Below are positions 50,282-60,347 of a stretch of 64,000 nucleotides of DNA, in pieces. Numbering within the stretch: position 1 is the stretch's first letter; every line of letters starts with the position of its first letter. The notes beneath the pieces were generated by a model. The model saw only the letters and a program-made list of their open reading frames with translations. It was not told the origin of the DNA and did no database searches. Origin of the DNA: Oscillospiraceae bacterium (GTDB lineage Bacteria; Bacillota_A; Clostridia; Oscillospirales; Oscillospiraceae). The translations under genes were made by a program, and so were the position numbers. The stretch spans positions 51,746-115,745 of the forward strand of contig JAETOP010000002.1 of assembly GCA_021771675.1 (NCBI GenBank). Reading direction: 5' to 3'.

Positions 50282-52567
50282 ATGGAAAAAAGAAAGCCAA
50301 AGGATTATGGCCGGCTCCGAATGGACAGCGGCCAGCACAGGCGGGTGACGCTGACAGCGCTGCTGCTGGGGGTAGCGGCATTTGTACCCATGGTTTTGCG
50401 GCTGTATTCTCTGATGGTGGTGCACTATGAGGAATATTCATCTCTGGCGCTGCGGAATCAGTCCCGATCCACTGCTGTCACCGCCGACCGGGGAACCATC
50501 TACGACCGGAACCTGAATGTGCTGGCCTACTCCGAAAACCGGGAGAACGTATACTTAGACCCCCATGAGCTGAAACAGTCCAAGGCGGACATACCGGCCG
50601 TTGCGGCCTATCTCAGTGGAGTTTTGGACAAGGATGCCGCCTGGATCGAGACCCAGGCAGCTGACCTGCGGCGGCGGTACAAGCAGGTGGGAAGCTGCAT
50701 TTCAGAGGAGACCGCCGCCCAAATCCGAAGCTTCATCCAGGAGAAGGGAATTTCCGGCATCCATATCGAGCCAACCTCCGTCCGGGTGTATCCCGGCGGC
50801 ACGCTGGCGGCTCAGGTTATCGGCTTCACCAACGCCTCCAACGACGGAACGGAGGGCATTGAGGCCTCCTACAACGGCTTCCTTTCCGGCAGTGCCGGAC
50901 GGGTTATTACCACTAAGGGCAACAATGAAATGGATATGCCCTTTTCCTATGAGCGGTTTCAGGCATCCAGAAAAGGAGCGGATGTGATCCTCACCCTGGA
51001 CAGCACTGTGCAGGCCTGCCTTGAAAAACAGCTGGCGGCGGCCATTGACCGGTATGACGTGCAGAACGGAGCCTTCGGACTGGTGATGAACTGCAAAACT
51101 GGAGAGATTCTGGCCATGGCCACCCTGGGCAGCTACGACCCCAACAATTATCTGGAAATTACCGACGAGAAAACCGTCCTCCGGCTCCAATCTCTGCTGG
51201 ATTCCGGGGCCGGGCCGGAGGAATATTCCAAAGCCCTGGCGGATGCGCGGTGGAAGCAGTGGCGCAACCGGGTGCTCTCCGATGGCTATGAGCCCGGTTC
51301 CACCTTCAAGGTGCTCACCATGGCGGCGGCCCTGGACTGCGGGGCCATTACCCTGAACACCCCCTTTTATTGCCGGGGGGCGGAACAGATTCCCGGCCGC
51401 TCCCAGCTGCTGCACTGCTGGCGCTCTGCCGGCCACGGGGCGGAGCAGACACCCCAGGCCCTGCAAAACTCCTGTAACATCGCATTTGCCCACATTGCTT
51501 TGAAACTGGGCGGCGAACGGTTTTATGATTACATCCAGCGCTTCGGCATTCTGGAAAAGACCGGCATCGACCTGGCCGGGGAAAGCAAGGGCGTTTTCTT
51601 CGACAAGAAGCTGATTACGGATACGGACAAATGGGGCACTGCCTCCCTGACCTCCGGCTCCTTCGGCCAGACCTTTAAGATCACCCCCTTGCAGCTGGTG
51701 CGGGCCATTGCCTCTGTGGTGAACGGTGGACAGCTTTTGGAGCCCTATATTGTATCCGAGGTGGTGGATGACAACGGTGTGACTCTGCTCCGGCAGGAGC
51801 CCACGGTGGTGCGCACCACCATTTCCCCGGAGACCTCAGCCACCATGCGGGAGTTGATTCGCAGCGTGGTCACCGAAGGTACGGCGAAAAATGCGGCGGT
51901 GGCGGGTTTTTCCATCGGCGGAAAAACAGGAACCAGCGAGAAAATTGATGTATTTGACGAAAATGGTCAGCGAGTCCAGGATAAAATCGTGTCATTTGTT
52001 GGGATTGCGCCGATGGAAAATCCGGAGTATATTGTATTGGCGGCTTTGGACACCCCTTCCCGCTCCACGGGAATCTATATTTCCGGGGGCGTGATGGCTG
52101 CGCCCACCGTCGGAGCCATTATGGCGGATATTCTGCCCTATCTGGGGGTGGAGCGGGCTACGGAGGGGGATTCCCTCTCTCTTCCGGATTTTACCGGAAT
52201 GGATGTGAAGGAGGCCAAGGCGGCGCTAAAAGATACGAAAGTGACCCTCACCACCATGGGAGAGGGACAGTCCATCACCGGACAGCTTCCGGCAGCGGGA
52301 GAGATGGTTCTTCCCGGCAGCGAGGTGATGGTCTACTTGGGAGAGCCGACCCAGGAGCGAATGGTCAGTGTGCCGGATTTCACCGGGATGAACCGCCAGC
52401 AGGCGAGCTATGCGGCAGGCCAGCTGGGCCTGTCCATCATTCCCATGGGCAATGGGGAAATTTCCGGCAATGTGACGGTTTGCGCTCAGAAGGAGCCGGC
52501 GGGGACTCAGCTCAGCGTTGGAAGCGCTGTTACCTTGCAGTTTGCCGATACCACTGCCCGGGATTAA
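50282..52567 (+). CDS. PASTA-domain penicillin-binding protein (FtsI/SpoVD type)
   Basis: 761 residues: membrane anchor (~25-45), dimerisation domain with RGTIYDRN, transpeptidase domain with GSTFKVL (acyl Ser), SCN (motif 2) and GGKTGTSEK (KTG motif), then two PASTA domains (~620-690 and ~690-757). It crosslinks septal peptidoglycan with FtsW. SpoVD (sporulation) and PbpB (division) cannot be separated here. The 118-base gap before it contains an ATGGGCGGC / GCTGCCCAT hairpin (50216-50250 region). Confidence 0.95.
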   Translation: MEKRKPKDYGRLRMDSGQHRRVTLTALLLGVAAFVPMVLRLYSLMVVHYEEYSSLALRNQSRSTAVTADRGTIYDRNLNVLAYSENRENVYLDPHELKQSKADIPAVAAYLSGVLDKDAAWIETQAADLRRRYKQVGSCISEETAAQIRSFIQEKGISGIHIEPTSVRVYPGGTLAAQVIGFTNASNDGTEGIEASYNGFLSGSAGRVITTKGNNEMDMPFSYERFQASRKGADVILTLDSTVQACLEKQLAAAIDRYDVQNGAFGLVMNCKTGEILAMATLGSYDPNNYLEITDEKTVLRLQSLLDSGAGPEEYSKALADARWKQWRNRVLSDGYEPGSTFKVLTMAAALDCGAITLNTPFYCRGAEQIPGRSQLLHCWRSAGHGAEQTPQALQNSCNIAFAHIALKLGGERFYDYIQRFGILEKTGIDLAGESKGVFFDKKLITDTDKWGTASLTSGSFGQTFKITPLQLVRAIASVVNGGQLLEPYIVSEVVDDNGVTLLRQEPTVVRTTISPETSATMRELIRSVVTEGTAKNAAVAGFSIGGKTGTSEKIDVFDENGQRVQDKIVSFVGIAPMENPEYIVLAALDTPSRSTGIYISGGVMAAPTVGAIMADILPYLGVERATEGDSLSLPDFTGMDVKEAKAALKDTKVTLTTMGEGQSITGQLPAAGEMVLPGSEVMVYLGEPTQERMVSVPDFTGMNRQQASYAAGQLGLSIIPMGNGEISGNVTVCAQKEPAGTQLSVGSAVTLQFADTTARD

Positions 52568-52646
52568 AGCGGAAGAATCTCCGGGGGCCGCTTGGGCGGC
52601 CCCGAAAAAAGCTTCTCGTCTTTGAAAGAACGAAGGAGGATATACA

Positions 52647-54104
52647 ATGAAACTGAAAGCCCTTTTGGCGGGGGTTCCTGTGGTGGAGCTGGCTGCCGAT
52701 TTGGAGATGGAAATTGGGGATGTCTGTTACGACTCCCGAAAGGCAGCACCGGGAGCGCTGTTTGTGGCGATTTCCGGTTTTGCCTCCGATGGCAATCAAT
52801 TTATTCCCATGGCAAGGTCCCGGGGAGCAGAGGTGGTGGTTACGGCGAAAAAACCGGAAACAGATGTACCCTATGTCCTGGTTTCCGCTGACCGCCTGGC
52901 TCTGTCCCTGATTGCGGCCAATTACTTTGGGCACCCTGCCCGGGCCATGACCATGATTGGCATCACCGGCACCAACGGCAAGACCTCCAGCACCCTGCTG
53001 CTCAAGCAGGTTCTGGAAACGAGCCTGGGGGCCAAGGTGGGACTCATCGGCACCATGGAGAATCTCATCGGCGATGAGGTAATTCCCACCCAGCGCACCA
53101 CGCCGGAAAGCTTTGAACTCCAGGCTCTGTTTGCCCGGATGCGGGATGCGGGCTGCACCCATGTGGTGATGGAGGTTTCCAGCCATGCCATCAGTCTGGA
53201 ACGGATTGGCGGCATCCACTATGATGTGGCGGCGTTTACCAATCTGACGGAGGATCACCTGGATTTCCACAAGACCATGGATGCCTACTGTGACGCCAAG
53301 GCGGAGCTGTTCCGCCGGTGCGGTAAGGGGGTTATCAATCAGGATGATCCCTACGCCCAGCGAATGATGGAAAAGGCATCCTGCCCGGTGCTGACCACCT
53401 CTGTTCAGGGAAAGGCCGGATTGTATGCCCGGGATGTGGAGCTTCATTCTGATGCCATCTCCTTTACCGCCGTGTCTGAAGGGCAGCAGGCCCGCGTAAA
53501 GCTGGACATTCCGGGAAGATTCACCGTATACAATGCGCTGACGGTGCTGGGCATTGCACTGGAGCTGGGGATTCCTTTGGAGAATGCGGCCGGGGCGCTG
53601 GCAGGCGCCAAGGGCGTCAAGGGCAGGGTGGAGGTGGTTCCCACGACCGGAATGCCCTACAGCATCCTCATCGACTATGCCCACTCTCCGGACGGACTGG
53701 AAAATGTTCTCACTTCTGTCAGGGATTTCTGCAAGGGCAGGCTGATTGCCGTCTTTGGCTGCGGTGGCGACCGGGATCCCATCAAACGGCCCATTATGGG
53801 CAGAATTGGGGTGGAAAAGTCGGATTTTGCCGTCATCACCTCGGATAACCCCAGAACCGAGGAGCCCATGGCCATCATCCGGGACATCCTGGCGGGGATA
53901 AATGAACGCATGGGCGAATATATTGTAATCGAAGACCGGCGCAAAGCCATCAGATACGCTATGGACATTGCGAAAAAAGATGATATAATTGTATTGGCAG
54001 GGAAGGGCCATGAAACCTACCAGGAGATTGGTGGCGTAAAGTATCACCTGGACGAACGGGAAGAGGTTGCAGCCCACCTGGAAGAATTGAGGAATCAACA
54101 GTAA
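52647..54104 (+). CDS. murE: UDP-MurNAc-tripeptide synthetase MurE (meso-DAP type)
   Basis: 485 residues. ATP site GITGTNGKTSS; the DNPRTEEP motif contacts meso-diaminopimelate, so the third residue of the peptide is mDAP rather than Lys. GKGHETYQ near the end. The leader carries a GC-rich hairpin (52582-52604). Overlaps murF by one base. Confidence 0.97.
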   Translation: MKLKALLAGVPVVELAADLEMEIGDVCYDSRKAAPGALFVAISGFASDGNQFIPMARSRGAEVVVTAKKPETDVPYVLVSADRLALSLIAANYFGHPARAMTMIGITGTNGKTSSTLLLKQVLETSLGAKVGLIGTMENLIGDEVIPTQRTTPESFELQALFARMRDAGCTHVVMEVSSHAISLERIGGIHYDVAAFTNLTEDHLDFHKTMDAYCDAKAELFRRCGKGVINQDDPYAQRMMEKASCPVLTTSVQGKAGLYARDVELHSDAISFTAVSEGQQARVKLDIPGRFTVYNALTVLGIALELGIPLENAAGALAGAKGVKGRVEVVPTTGMPYSILIDYAHSPDGLENVLTSVRDFCKGRLIAVFGCGGDRDPIKRPIMGRIGVEKSDFAVITSDNPRTEEPMAIIRDILAGINERMGEYIVIEDRRKAIRYAMDIAKKDDIIVLAGKGHETYQEIGGVKYHLDEREEVAAHLEELRNQQ

Positions 54105-55486
54105 TGGGAACTATCACACTCCGGCAGGCCGCAGCCTGGTGCGGCGGCAGCGTAGAAGAGAAATACGCAGATGTAACTTTTTTGGGCGCCAACAATGATA
54201 CCAGAACCATCAGGCCCGGTCAGTTGTTCATCGCACTCCAAGGAGCCCGGGACGGGCATGAGTTCATTGGCGACGCCATGAAGAAGGGAGCCGCCGCCGT
54301 GCTCTGCACCCGGATGGTGGGGGATTATCCTGCCATCTACGTGTCCGACCCCCGGCTGGCTTTGGGAGAGATTGCCCGCCGGGAGCGGATGCGAATTGGC
54401 ATGCAGGTGGTGGGCATCACCGGCTCCGTCGGCAAGAGCACCACAAAGGAAATGGTGGCCCAGGTGCTGAGCACCGCCTTCCGCACTGCGAAGACCCCTG
54501 TGAACCACAACAATGACATTGGCGTGCCCATGGCCATCCTGGATATGAGCGAGGATACCCAGGTGGCGGTGCTGGAAATGGGCATGAACCATTTCCGGGA
54601 GATTGCCTATCTATCCCGGATTGCCCGTCCGGATGTGGCCGTGATCCTCAACATCGGAACCACCCACGTGGAGTATCTGGGTTCTCAGGAGGGCATCCGA
54701 CAGGCAAAAATGGAAATCCTGGAGGGAATGGCGCCGGATGCCAGGCTCCTGCTGAACGGGGACGATACCATGTTGCGCACCCTGTCCCAGCAGCCGGAGC
54801 AGCCCATCATCTATTTTGGCACTGACGAGGAGTGCAGCGTGTACGCCACGGATGTCCGGCAGGAAGCGGATGTGCTCAGCTTCACAGTCTGGGACGACGG
54901 GGGGGACTCCTTCCCGGTGCGGCTTCATATGGAGGGAGAGCACTATGTTTCCGATGCGCTGGCCGCCATCACCGTTGGCCTTGCCATGGGTGTGGAGCCG
55001 GAGAAAATTCAGGCAGGTCTGGATTCCTTCCGGAATATGGCCGGACGACAGGAGGTCATACAGGTGCGGGGCGTCACCGTCATCAAGGACTGCTACAACG
55101 CCGGGCCGGAATCCATGGAGGCGGCGCTGCGGGTGCTGGGCTCCAAGGCAGGCCGCCGAATCGCTGTGCTGGGCGATATGCTGGAATTGGGGGCCTGTGC
55201 TCCTGCGGAGCATTACCGCATTGGCAGAATGGCGGCGCTGAAATGTGACTTGGTTTTTTCCTACGGTCCCAATGCCGAGCGAGTGATCAGCGGTTGCCTT
55301 ACCGGCGGCATGGATGCCCTGCACGCCCTGGATTACACCGAAAAGGAAAAGCTGATTGCACATCTGAAAGGTATTTTGAAACCAGGGGACTATGTCCTGG
55401 TGAAGGGAAGCCGCGGAATGCACATGGAGCAGGTGGTGGATGCCCTGGTTAAAAACGAGAATGGTACATCGGAGGAAGGAAAATGA
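54104..55486 (+). CDS. murF: UDP-MurNAc-tripeptide--D-Ala-D-Ala ligase
   Basis: 460 residues. Adds D-Ala-D-Ala to complete the pentapeptide. GITGSVGKSTTKEM (ATP), NHNNDIGVP and the C-terminal YNAGPESMEAAL, GDMLELG, VKGSRGMHME are MurF hallmarks. The start codon overlaps the murE stop, and the stop overlaps mraY by four bases. Confidence 0.97.
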   Translation: MGTITLRQAAAWCGGSVEEKYADVTFLGANNDTRTIRPGQLFIALQGARDGHEFIGDAMKKGAAAVLCTRMVGDYPAIYVSDPRLALGEIARRERMRIGMQVVGITGSVGKSTTKEMVAQVLSTAFRTAKTPVNHNNDIGVPMAILDMSEDTQVAVLEMGMNHFREIAYLSRIARPDVAVILNIGTTHVEYLGSQEGIRQAKMEILEGMAPDARLLLNGDDTMLRTLSQQPEQPIIYFGTDEECSVYATDVRQEADVLSFTVWDDGGDSFPVRLHMEGEHYVSDALAAITVGLAMGVEPEKIQAGLDSFRNMAGRQEVIQVRGVTVIKDCYNAGPESMEAALRVLGSKAGRRIAVLGDMLELGACAPAEHYRIGRMAALKCDLVFSYGPNAERVISGCLTGGMDALHALDYTEKEKLIAHLKGILKPGDYVLVKGSRGMHMEQVVDALVKNENGTSEEGK

Positions 55487-56460
55487 CCAGAATATTAATC
55501 ACGGCCCTGATCGGCGGCATTCTCTCCGGCGCTTTCGGCTATTTCCTGGTGCCCATGCTGCGGGCGTTGAAGGCAGGAATCAAGCTGCGCAAAATCGGCC
55601 CCACCTGGCATAACCAGAAGGCCGGAACTCCGGTGATGGGCGGACTGATGTTCATTGCCGCCGCCCTGGTGTGCCTGCTGGTGAACGTTGGCTCCATGAA
55701 GGATTATTCCGTTTTTTATGTCTATGTGATGGCACTGTCCTTTGGAGCCATCGGCATGGTGGATGATTTTGCCAAGATCAAGCATGATGAGAATCTGGGG
55801 CTGACCGCCTTGCAGAAGCTCCTGTTCCAGATGGCGGCCGCCGCCCTGTTCGTCTATGCCCTGTACAAAAATGGCAGCCTGAGCACCAGCCTGTACATCC
55901 CCTTCCTGGGGATCAGCCTCCACATCCATCCCCTGGCCTATGTGGTACTGACCATGTTCATTGTAGTGGGCTGCGTCAACTCTGTGAATCTGACCGATGG
56001 CATCGACGGACTGAGCAGCTCTGTGACTTTGCCTGTGATGGTATTTTTCACCGCTGCCGCTGTGGCCCGAGGCCGGATGGACTTGGCGCTGCTGCCTGCC
56101 GCCCTTGTTGGGGGCCTGATCGCCTATCTGTTTTACAACTGGCATCCTGCCAAGGTATTCATGGGGGATACCGGCTCACTGTTTCTCGGCGGCGTGGTGT
56201 GTGCCATGGCCATTGCCCTGGACATGCCCCTGATTTTGATTTTCGTAGGCTTTGTGTATATCTGTGAAACCCTGTCCGTAATCTTGCAGGTTGGCTATTT
56301 CAAGCTGACCCACGGTAAGCGGCTGTTCAAAATGTCTCCCATCCACCATCACTTTGAGATGTGCGGCTGGAAGGAAGAGAAAATCGTCCTCACCTTTGCG
56401 GGGGTGTCCGCCATTATGTGCATCGTGGGCTGGTTTGGCATTTCCGGTCTGATTCATTAA
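55483..56460 (+). CDS. mraY: Phospho-MurNAc-pentapeptide transferase
   Basis: 325 residues, ten membrane segments. Makes lipid I at the inner face of the membrane. Catalytic and Mg2+ motifs: GMVDDFAKI, NLTDGIDGL, MGDTGSL, and the MSPIHHHFE loop. Normally followed by murD, but ftsW comes next here. Confidence 0.97.
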   Translation: MTRILITALIGGILSGAFGYFLVPMLRALKAGIKLRKIGPTWHNQKAGTPVMGGLMFIAAALVCLLVNVGSMKDYSVFYVYVMALSFGAIGMVDDFAKIKHDENLGLTALQKLLFQMAAAALFVYALYKNGSLSTSLYIPFLGISLHIHPLAYVVLTMFIVVGCVNSVNLTDGIDGLSSSVTLPVMVFFTAAAVARGRMDLALLPAALVGGLIAYLFYNWHPAKVFMGDTGSLFLGGVVCAMAIALDMPLILIFVGFVYICETLSVILQVGYFKLTHGKRLFKMSPIHHHFEMCGWKEEKIVLTFAGVSAIMCIVGWFGISGLIH

Positions 56461-56501
56461 AACGTCCCCCGGTTTTCCTGGAGACATTGAAAGGAGTTCC
56501 C

Positions 56502-57659
56502 ATGGCAGCAGCCTCTGTGCGTGCCAAAGAGAACCGCCGCTCCCTGGGGGCGGAGTCAAGTGTTGATTATCCGTTTTTGATTCTGGTGCTGCTGGCCTTG
56601 GCAGTGGGGCTGACCATGCTCTACTCTGCCAGCTTCGCCCAGAGCGAGTATGATACCGGCTATGTAAGCTCCACCCGGTATCTGCAAAAACAGGCTGCCT
56701 GTGCGGCCATTGGCCTCGTTGCCATGTTTGTCTTCAGCCGGATTCCGGCAGAGCTCTGGTTCCAGCTGGCCTGGCCGCTGTATTTTGGGAGCATATTGTT
56801 GCTGCTGAGCGTGCTGGTGGTGGGAGAGTCCGTGAATGGAGCCCGGCGCTGGATCAACGTGGCGGGCATCCAGTTCCAGCCCTCGGAGCTGGCGAAATTT
56901 ACCATGATCCTGCTTTTTGGCAGGCTGACCCGGAAATTTGGATCCCGGGCGGAAAAATTCAAATACGGCGTGGTGGGCTTCGGCCTGGCCATGCTGGGCA
57001 TCCTGGTGCCCCTGGCACTGGAAAAGCACCTCAGCGCCATCATGCTCATGGGCATGGTGGGGGTGGTGATGATGTTTGTGGCCGGAACCAGGGCCAGATG
57101 GCTGCTGGCGGGGGCCGGAGCCGCCGCGGTGTTCGTGGTGGTGTATGTCAGTCTGATGGGCTATGCCGGTGATCGGATCACCGCATGGCTTCACCCGGAG
57201 CGGGACCCGGGGGACACGGGGTACCAGATTCTCCAGTCCCTCTATGCCATCGGCTCCGGTGGATTGTTTGGCCTTGGATTTGGGAAAAGCAGGCAAAAGT
57301 ATCTCTATCTGCCTTTTCAGTATAACGACTATATTTTTGCGGTAATCTGCGAAGAACTGGGATTGGTAGGGGCGGTAGCCATCATTGCCCTCCTGGCGGC
57401 ACTGGTTCTGCGGGGGTATTGGATTGCGCTGCACGCCAAGGACCGGTTTTCCACGGTGCTGGCGGCGGGACTCATTACTCTGATCGGTGTCCAGACAGTT
57501 CTGAACCTGGGAGTGGTCACCAATCTGCTTCCATCCACCGGAATCTCCCTGCCTTTTTTCTCCTATGGCGGCACAGCTCTGGCGGTGAACCTGGGGGAGA
57601 TGGGCATTGTGCTCAGTATCTCCCGGCATCGGGAGGAAAGAAAAACACTGGAGGAATAA
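56502..57659 (+). CDS. ftsW: Septal SEDS glycosyltransferase FtsW
   Basis: 385 residues from ATG 56502 (AAAGGAG upstream); the open frame back into mraY is not used. Ten membrane segments with SEDS marks: NGARRWI, QPSELAKF, LQSLYAIGSGGLFGLGFG, YNDYIFAVICEELG and the closing LPFFSYGGTAL. Polymerises lipid II with the class B PBP encoded upstream. In sporulators this position can be SpoVE. Confidence 0.95.
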   Translation: MAAASVRAKENRRSLGAESSVDYPFLILVLLALAVGLTMLYSASFAQSEYDTGYVSSTRYLQKQAACAAIGLVAMFVFSRIPAELWFQLAWPLYFGSILLLLSVLVVGESVNGARRWINVAGIQFQPSELAKFTMILLFGRLTRKFGSRAEKFKYGVVGFGLAMLGILVPLALEKHLSAIMLMGMVGVVMMFVAGTRARWLLAGAGAAAVFVVVYVSLMGYAGDRITAWLHPERDPGDTGYQILQSLYAIGSGGLFGLGFGKSRQKYLYLPFQYNDYIFAVICEELGLVGAVAIIALLAALVLRGYWIALHAKDRFSTVLAAGLITLIGVQTVLNLGVVTNLLPSTGISLPFFSYGGTALAVNLGEMGIVLSISRHREERKTLEE

Positions 57660-57662
57660 TCC

Positions 57663-58787
57663 ATGAATCTGATTTTTACCTGCGGCGGGACCGCCGGACA
57701 TATCAATCCGGCCCTGGCTGTGGCCAATATCATGCGGGAGCGGGATCCGGATGGCCGCATTCTCTTCATCGGTGCCACGGGGCATATGGAGGAGAAACTG
57801 GTGCCCCAGGCGGGCTTCGAACTAAAGTGTCTGCCCGGCTCCGGATTGAGCAGAAAGCTGAATTTTGCCGGACTCAGGCAGAATCTTCGTGCGGTGAAAT
57901 GCGTGCTGGATGCGGTAAAGCAGTGCAAGCGGATTTTCCGGGAGTTTGAGCCGGATGTGATTATCGGCACCGGCGGCTATGCCAGTTTTCCGGCGCTGTA
58001 TGCAGGCCATTGCATGCACATTCCCATCTGTGTCCATGAAAGCAACGCCGTTCCCGGAGTCACCACAAAGCTGGCCTCCCGGATGGCGGATCGGGTTCTG
58101 GTGTGCTTCGAGGAGAGCAAGGCCATGTACCCTGATCCAGCCAAGGTGAAGGTGGTGGGGATGCCGGTGCGCCGGGAATTTATTTACGGCAACCGGGAGG
58201 CTGCCAGAAAAGAGCTGGGCATCGGAGAGGAACCGGTGGTGCTCTCCGCCTTCGGCAGCCTGGGCGCCAAGGTGATGAATGAAACCATGGCGGAGCTGTT
58301 TCGGCTGGAAAAAGAGAATGGCTTCCCTTTCCGGCATATCCATGCCACCGGTAAATTCGGCTGGGAGTGGATGCCTGAGCTGGTGAAAAAGAAGGGTGTA
58401 GAGCTGTCGGAAACAGACCGGATTCAGATGATGGAATACATCTACAACATGCCAACCCTGATGGCGGCGGCGGATGTCATCATCAGCCGGGCGGGGGCCT
58501 CCACCTGCAATGAGATCGGAGCAGCCGGACTGCCCTGCATCCTGGTGCCCTCCCCCAATGTGACCAACAACCATCAGGAGAAAAACGCCCGCCTGCTGGA
58601 AGCCAGGGGTGGTGCGGTGGTCATTCTGGAGAAGGATTGCAGTCCTGAGAAGGTCTATGCCCAGGTTAAATCTCTGCTGGACGATCCCCGGCGCAGAGCG
58701 GAAATGGGGAGCAATCTCCGGGAGATGGTGACCATGGACAGTGCCGAGCGAATCTGCGGCATTGTGGAGGAACTGGCGAAAAGATAA
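57663..58787 (+). CDS. murG: Lipid II synthase MurG
   Basis: 374 residues. Adds GlcNAc to lipid I. TCGGTAGHINPALAVA (first glycine loop), GTGGYASFPAL, HESNAVPGVTTK and the donor-site SRAGASTCNEIGAAGLP are intact. Three bases after ftsW. Confidence 0.97.
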   Translation: MNLIFTCGGTAGHINPALAVANIMRERDPDGRILFIGATGHMEEKLVPQAGFELKCLPGSGLSRKLNFAGLRQNLRAVKCVLDAVKQCKRIFREFEPDVIIGTGGYASFPALYAGHCMHIPICVHESNAVPGVTTKLASRMADRVLVCFEESKAMYPDPAKVKVVGMPVRREFIYGNREAARKELGIGEEPVVLSAFGSLGAKVMNETMAELFRLEKENGFPFRHIHATGKFGWEWMPELVKKKGVELSETDRIQMMEYIYNMPTLMAAADVIISRAGASTCNEIGAAGLPCILVPSPNVTNNHQEKNARLLEARGGAVVILEKDCSPEKVYAQVKSLLDDPRRRAEMGSNLREMVTMDSAERICGIVEELAKR

Positions 58788-58820
58788 AGTGGGGGAATGC
58801 ACACCCTCAGGAGGAAAACA

Positions 58821-60212
58821 ATGGAAACAAAAGAAACAAACCGGCAGAAGAAGGCCCCGGCCGGGCCCCGGCCCTCTGCCAGGAGGGCGGCTCCCAGGCA
58901 GCCGGCTCCTTCCGAAGAAAGAAACCGGCAGAAAAGAGCCTCCGCCGGCGCACGGCCTTCTTCCGGAAAGACGGCCCTTAAACAGCCGGCTGCTTCTGAT
59001 AAAGGAGAGTATGAGGTATATATTCCTGACACAGAAAGTCAGCAGACCCGGCATGGGACTCCGGGGGATGGCGCCCCGGCTCCCCGCAGGGCTCCTGCCC
59101 GGCGTCCATCGACTCCACAAAAAACGGGAAAAAAGAGGCTGTCCTCCGGAAAGGAGACCCAATACCGCCCCTATCATCAGGCCAATCAGCGGAGCAAAGC
59201 CCGGAAAAGGGCAAGCTTCCGGGAAAACGTGTCAAAATTCTTTTCTTACCAGAACCCCCTGGTTCAAAAGTTTTACAAGGTTGATCCGGCGGTGTTCGGC
59301 GAGGAAGCCAGTGCCGCCCGGCGGGAAAAGCGTGCCGCCGAAGCGGAAAAGAAGCGGAAGCAGGCAGAGCGGCTGAAAACCCCCGCCGTGATCTACACCC
59401 AGCCCACACCTTTCAACAGCCGACGGCTGGCCATCCAACTGACCACCATTCTGGCGGTGGTGCTGGCTTTGGTTTTGGGAATGTCTGTTTTCTTCCGGGT
59501 GGAGACGATTTCTGTCGTAGGTGCCGATATATACAGCGAATGGACGGTGCGGGAAAACTCCGGTATCAATGTTGGGGTGAATCTTCTGACCTTTGGCCGA
59601 ACCAAGGCCTGCGGGAAGATTATTGCCAACCTTCCCTATGTAAAAAGTGCCAGGATTGGAATAAAATTGCCGGATACGGTTATTATTGAAATAGAAGAAG
59701 CGGCAGTTGTGTACTCCATTCAGGACCAGGACGGGGTTTGGTGGCTCATCAATTCCGACGGGAAGGTGGTGGAGCAGACCAATGCGCAAACCGCCAAGGG
59801 CTATACCCAAGTTTTGGGTGTAACGCTGAACATGCCCCAGCCCGGTGAACCGGGAATGGCTACGGAGGAAGTTACCACCCAGACTGATGAGGCCGGAGAG
59901 CCTGTTCCCGCACTGATAACCGGTGCCCAGCGGCTGAGGGCAGCGCTGACGATTTTGCAGGCGCTGGAGCTCAATGACATTGTGGGCGACGCTGCCAGCG
60001 TGGATGTGAGTCAGCTTCAGGACATCATTTTGTGGTATGGTTCCCAATATCAGGTGAATCTGGGTTCTATCAGCAACAGCAAATACGACATTCCCTATAA
60101 AATCGCCTACATGAAGAATGCCATTTTGCAGATGAGCGACTATCAGACCGGCATTTTGGACGTGAGTTTTACCACCTGGCCGGACCAAATTGGCTACACT
60201 CCTTTCGGCTGA
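58821..60212 (+). CDS. ftsQ: FtsQ/DivIB cell division protein with duplicated basic N-terminus
   Basis: 463 residues from ATG 58821 (AGGAGG six bases upstream). Residues 1-200 are disordered, basic and Pro/Ala-rich, and include two adjacent 28-residue units (7-34 and 35-62, both beginning NRQK, 15 of 28 identical). The membrane helix is ~205-228; the POTRA domain follows (VETISVVGADIYSEW ... LPYVKSARI), then the FtsQ beta domain and a Thr/Pro-rich loop (~340-365). Anchors FtsL/DivIC at the septum. DivIB proteins are usually 260-350 residues, so the cytoplasmic part is very long. Confidence 0.88.
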   Translation: METKETNRQKKAPAGPRPSARRAAPRQPAPSEERNRQKRASAGARPSSGKTALKQPAASDKGEYEVYIPDTESQQTRHGTPGDGAPAPRRAPARRPSTPQKTGKKRLSSGKETQYRPYHQANQRSKARKRASFRENVSKFFSYQNPLVQKFYKVDPAVFGEEASAARREKRAAEAEKKRKQAERLKTPAVIYTQPTPFNSRRLAIQLTTILAVVLALVLGMSVFFRVETISVVGADIYSEWTVRENSGINVGVNLLTFGRTKACGKIIANLPYVKSARIGIKLPDTVIIEIEEAAVVYSIQDQDGVWWLINSDGKVVEQTNAQTAKGYTQVLGVTLNMPQPGEPGMATEEVTTQTDEAGEPVPALITGAQRLRAALTILQALELNDIVGDAASVDVSQLQDIILWYGSQYQVNLGSISNSKYDIPYKIAYMKNAILQMSDYQTGILDVSFTTWPDQIGYTPFG

Positions 60213-60246
60213 TGGGAATATTTTGCCGAAAAAATGAGATTTTCTA

Positions 60247-60275
60247 TTGACCAATCCGCAATTTCACGTTAGAAT
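60247..60275 (+). promoter_or_regulatory. ftsZ promoter
   Basis: -35 TTGACC (60247-60252), 17-bp spacer, -10 TAGAAT (60270-60275), giving ftsZ independent expression within the dcw cluster. Confidence 0.7.
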
Positions 60276-60347
60276 AGAAAAGCATAGGTGAAATTACTGC
60301 GGCGTGTCGGCTGCATTTTGGAAAACGATACATAGGAGGAAGAAGAT

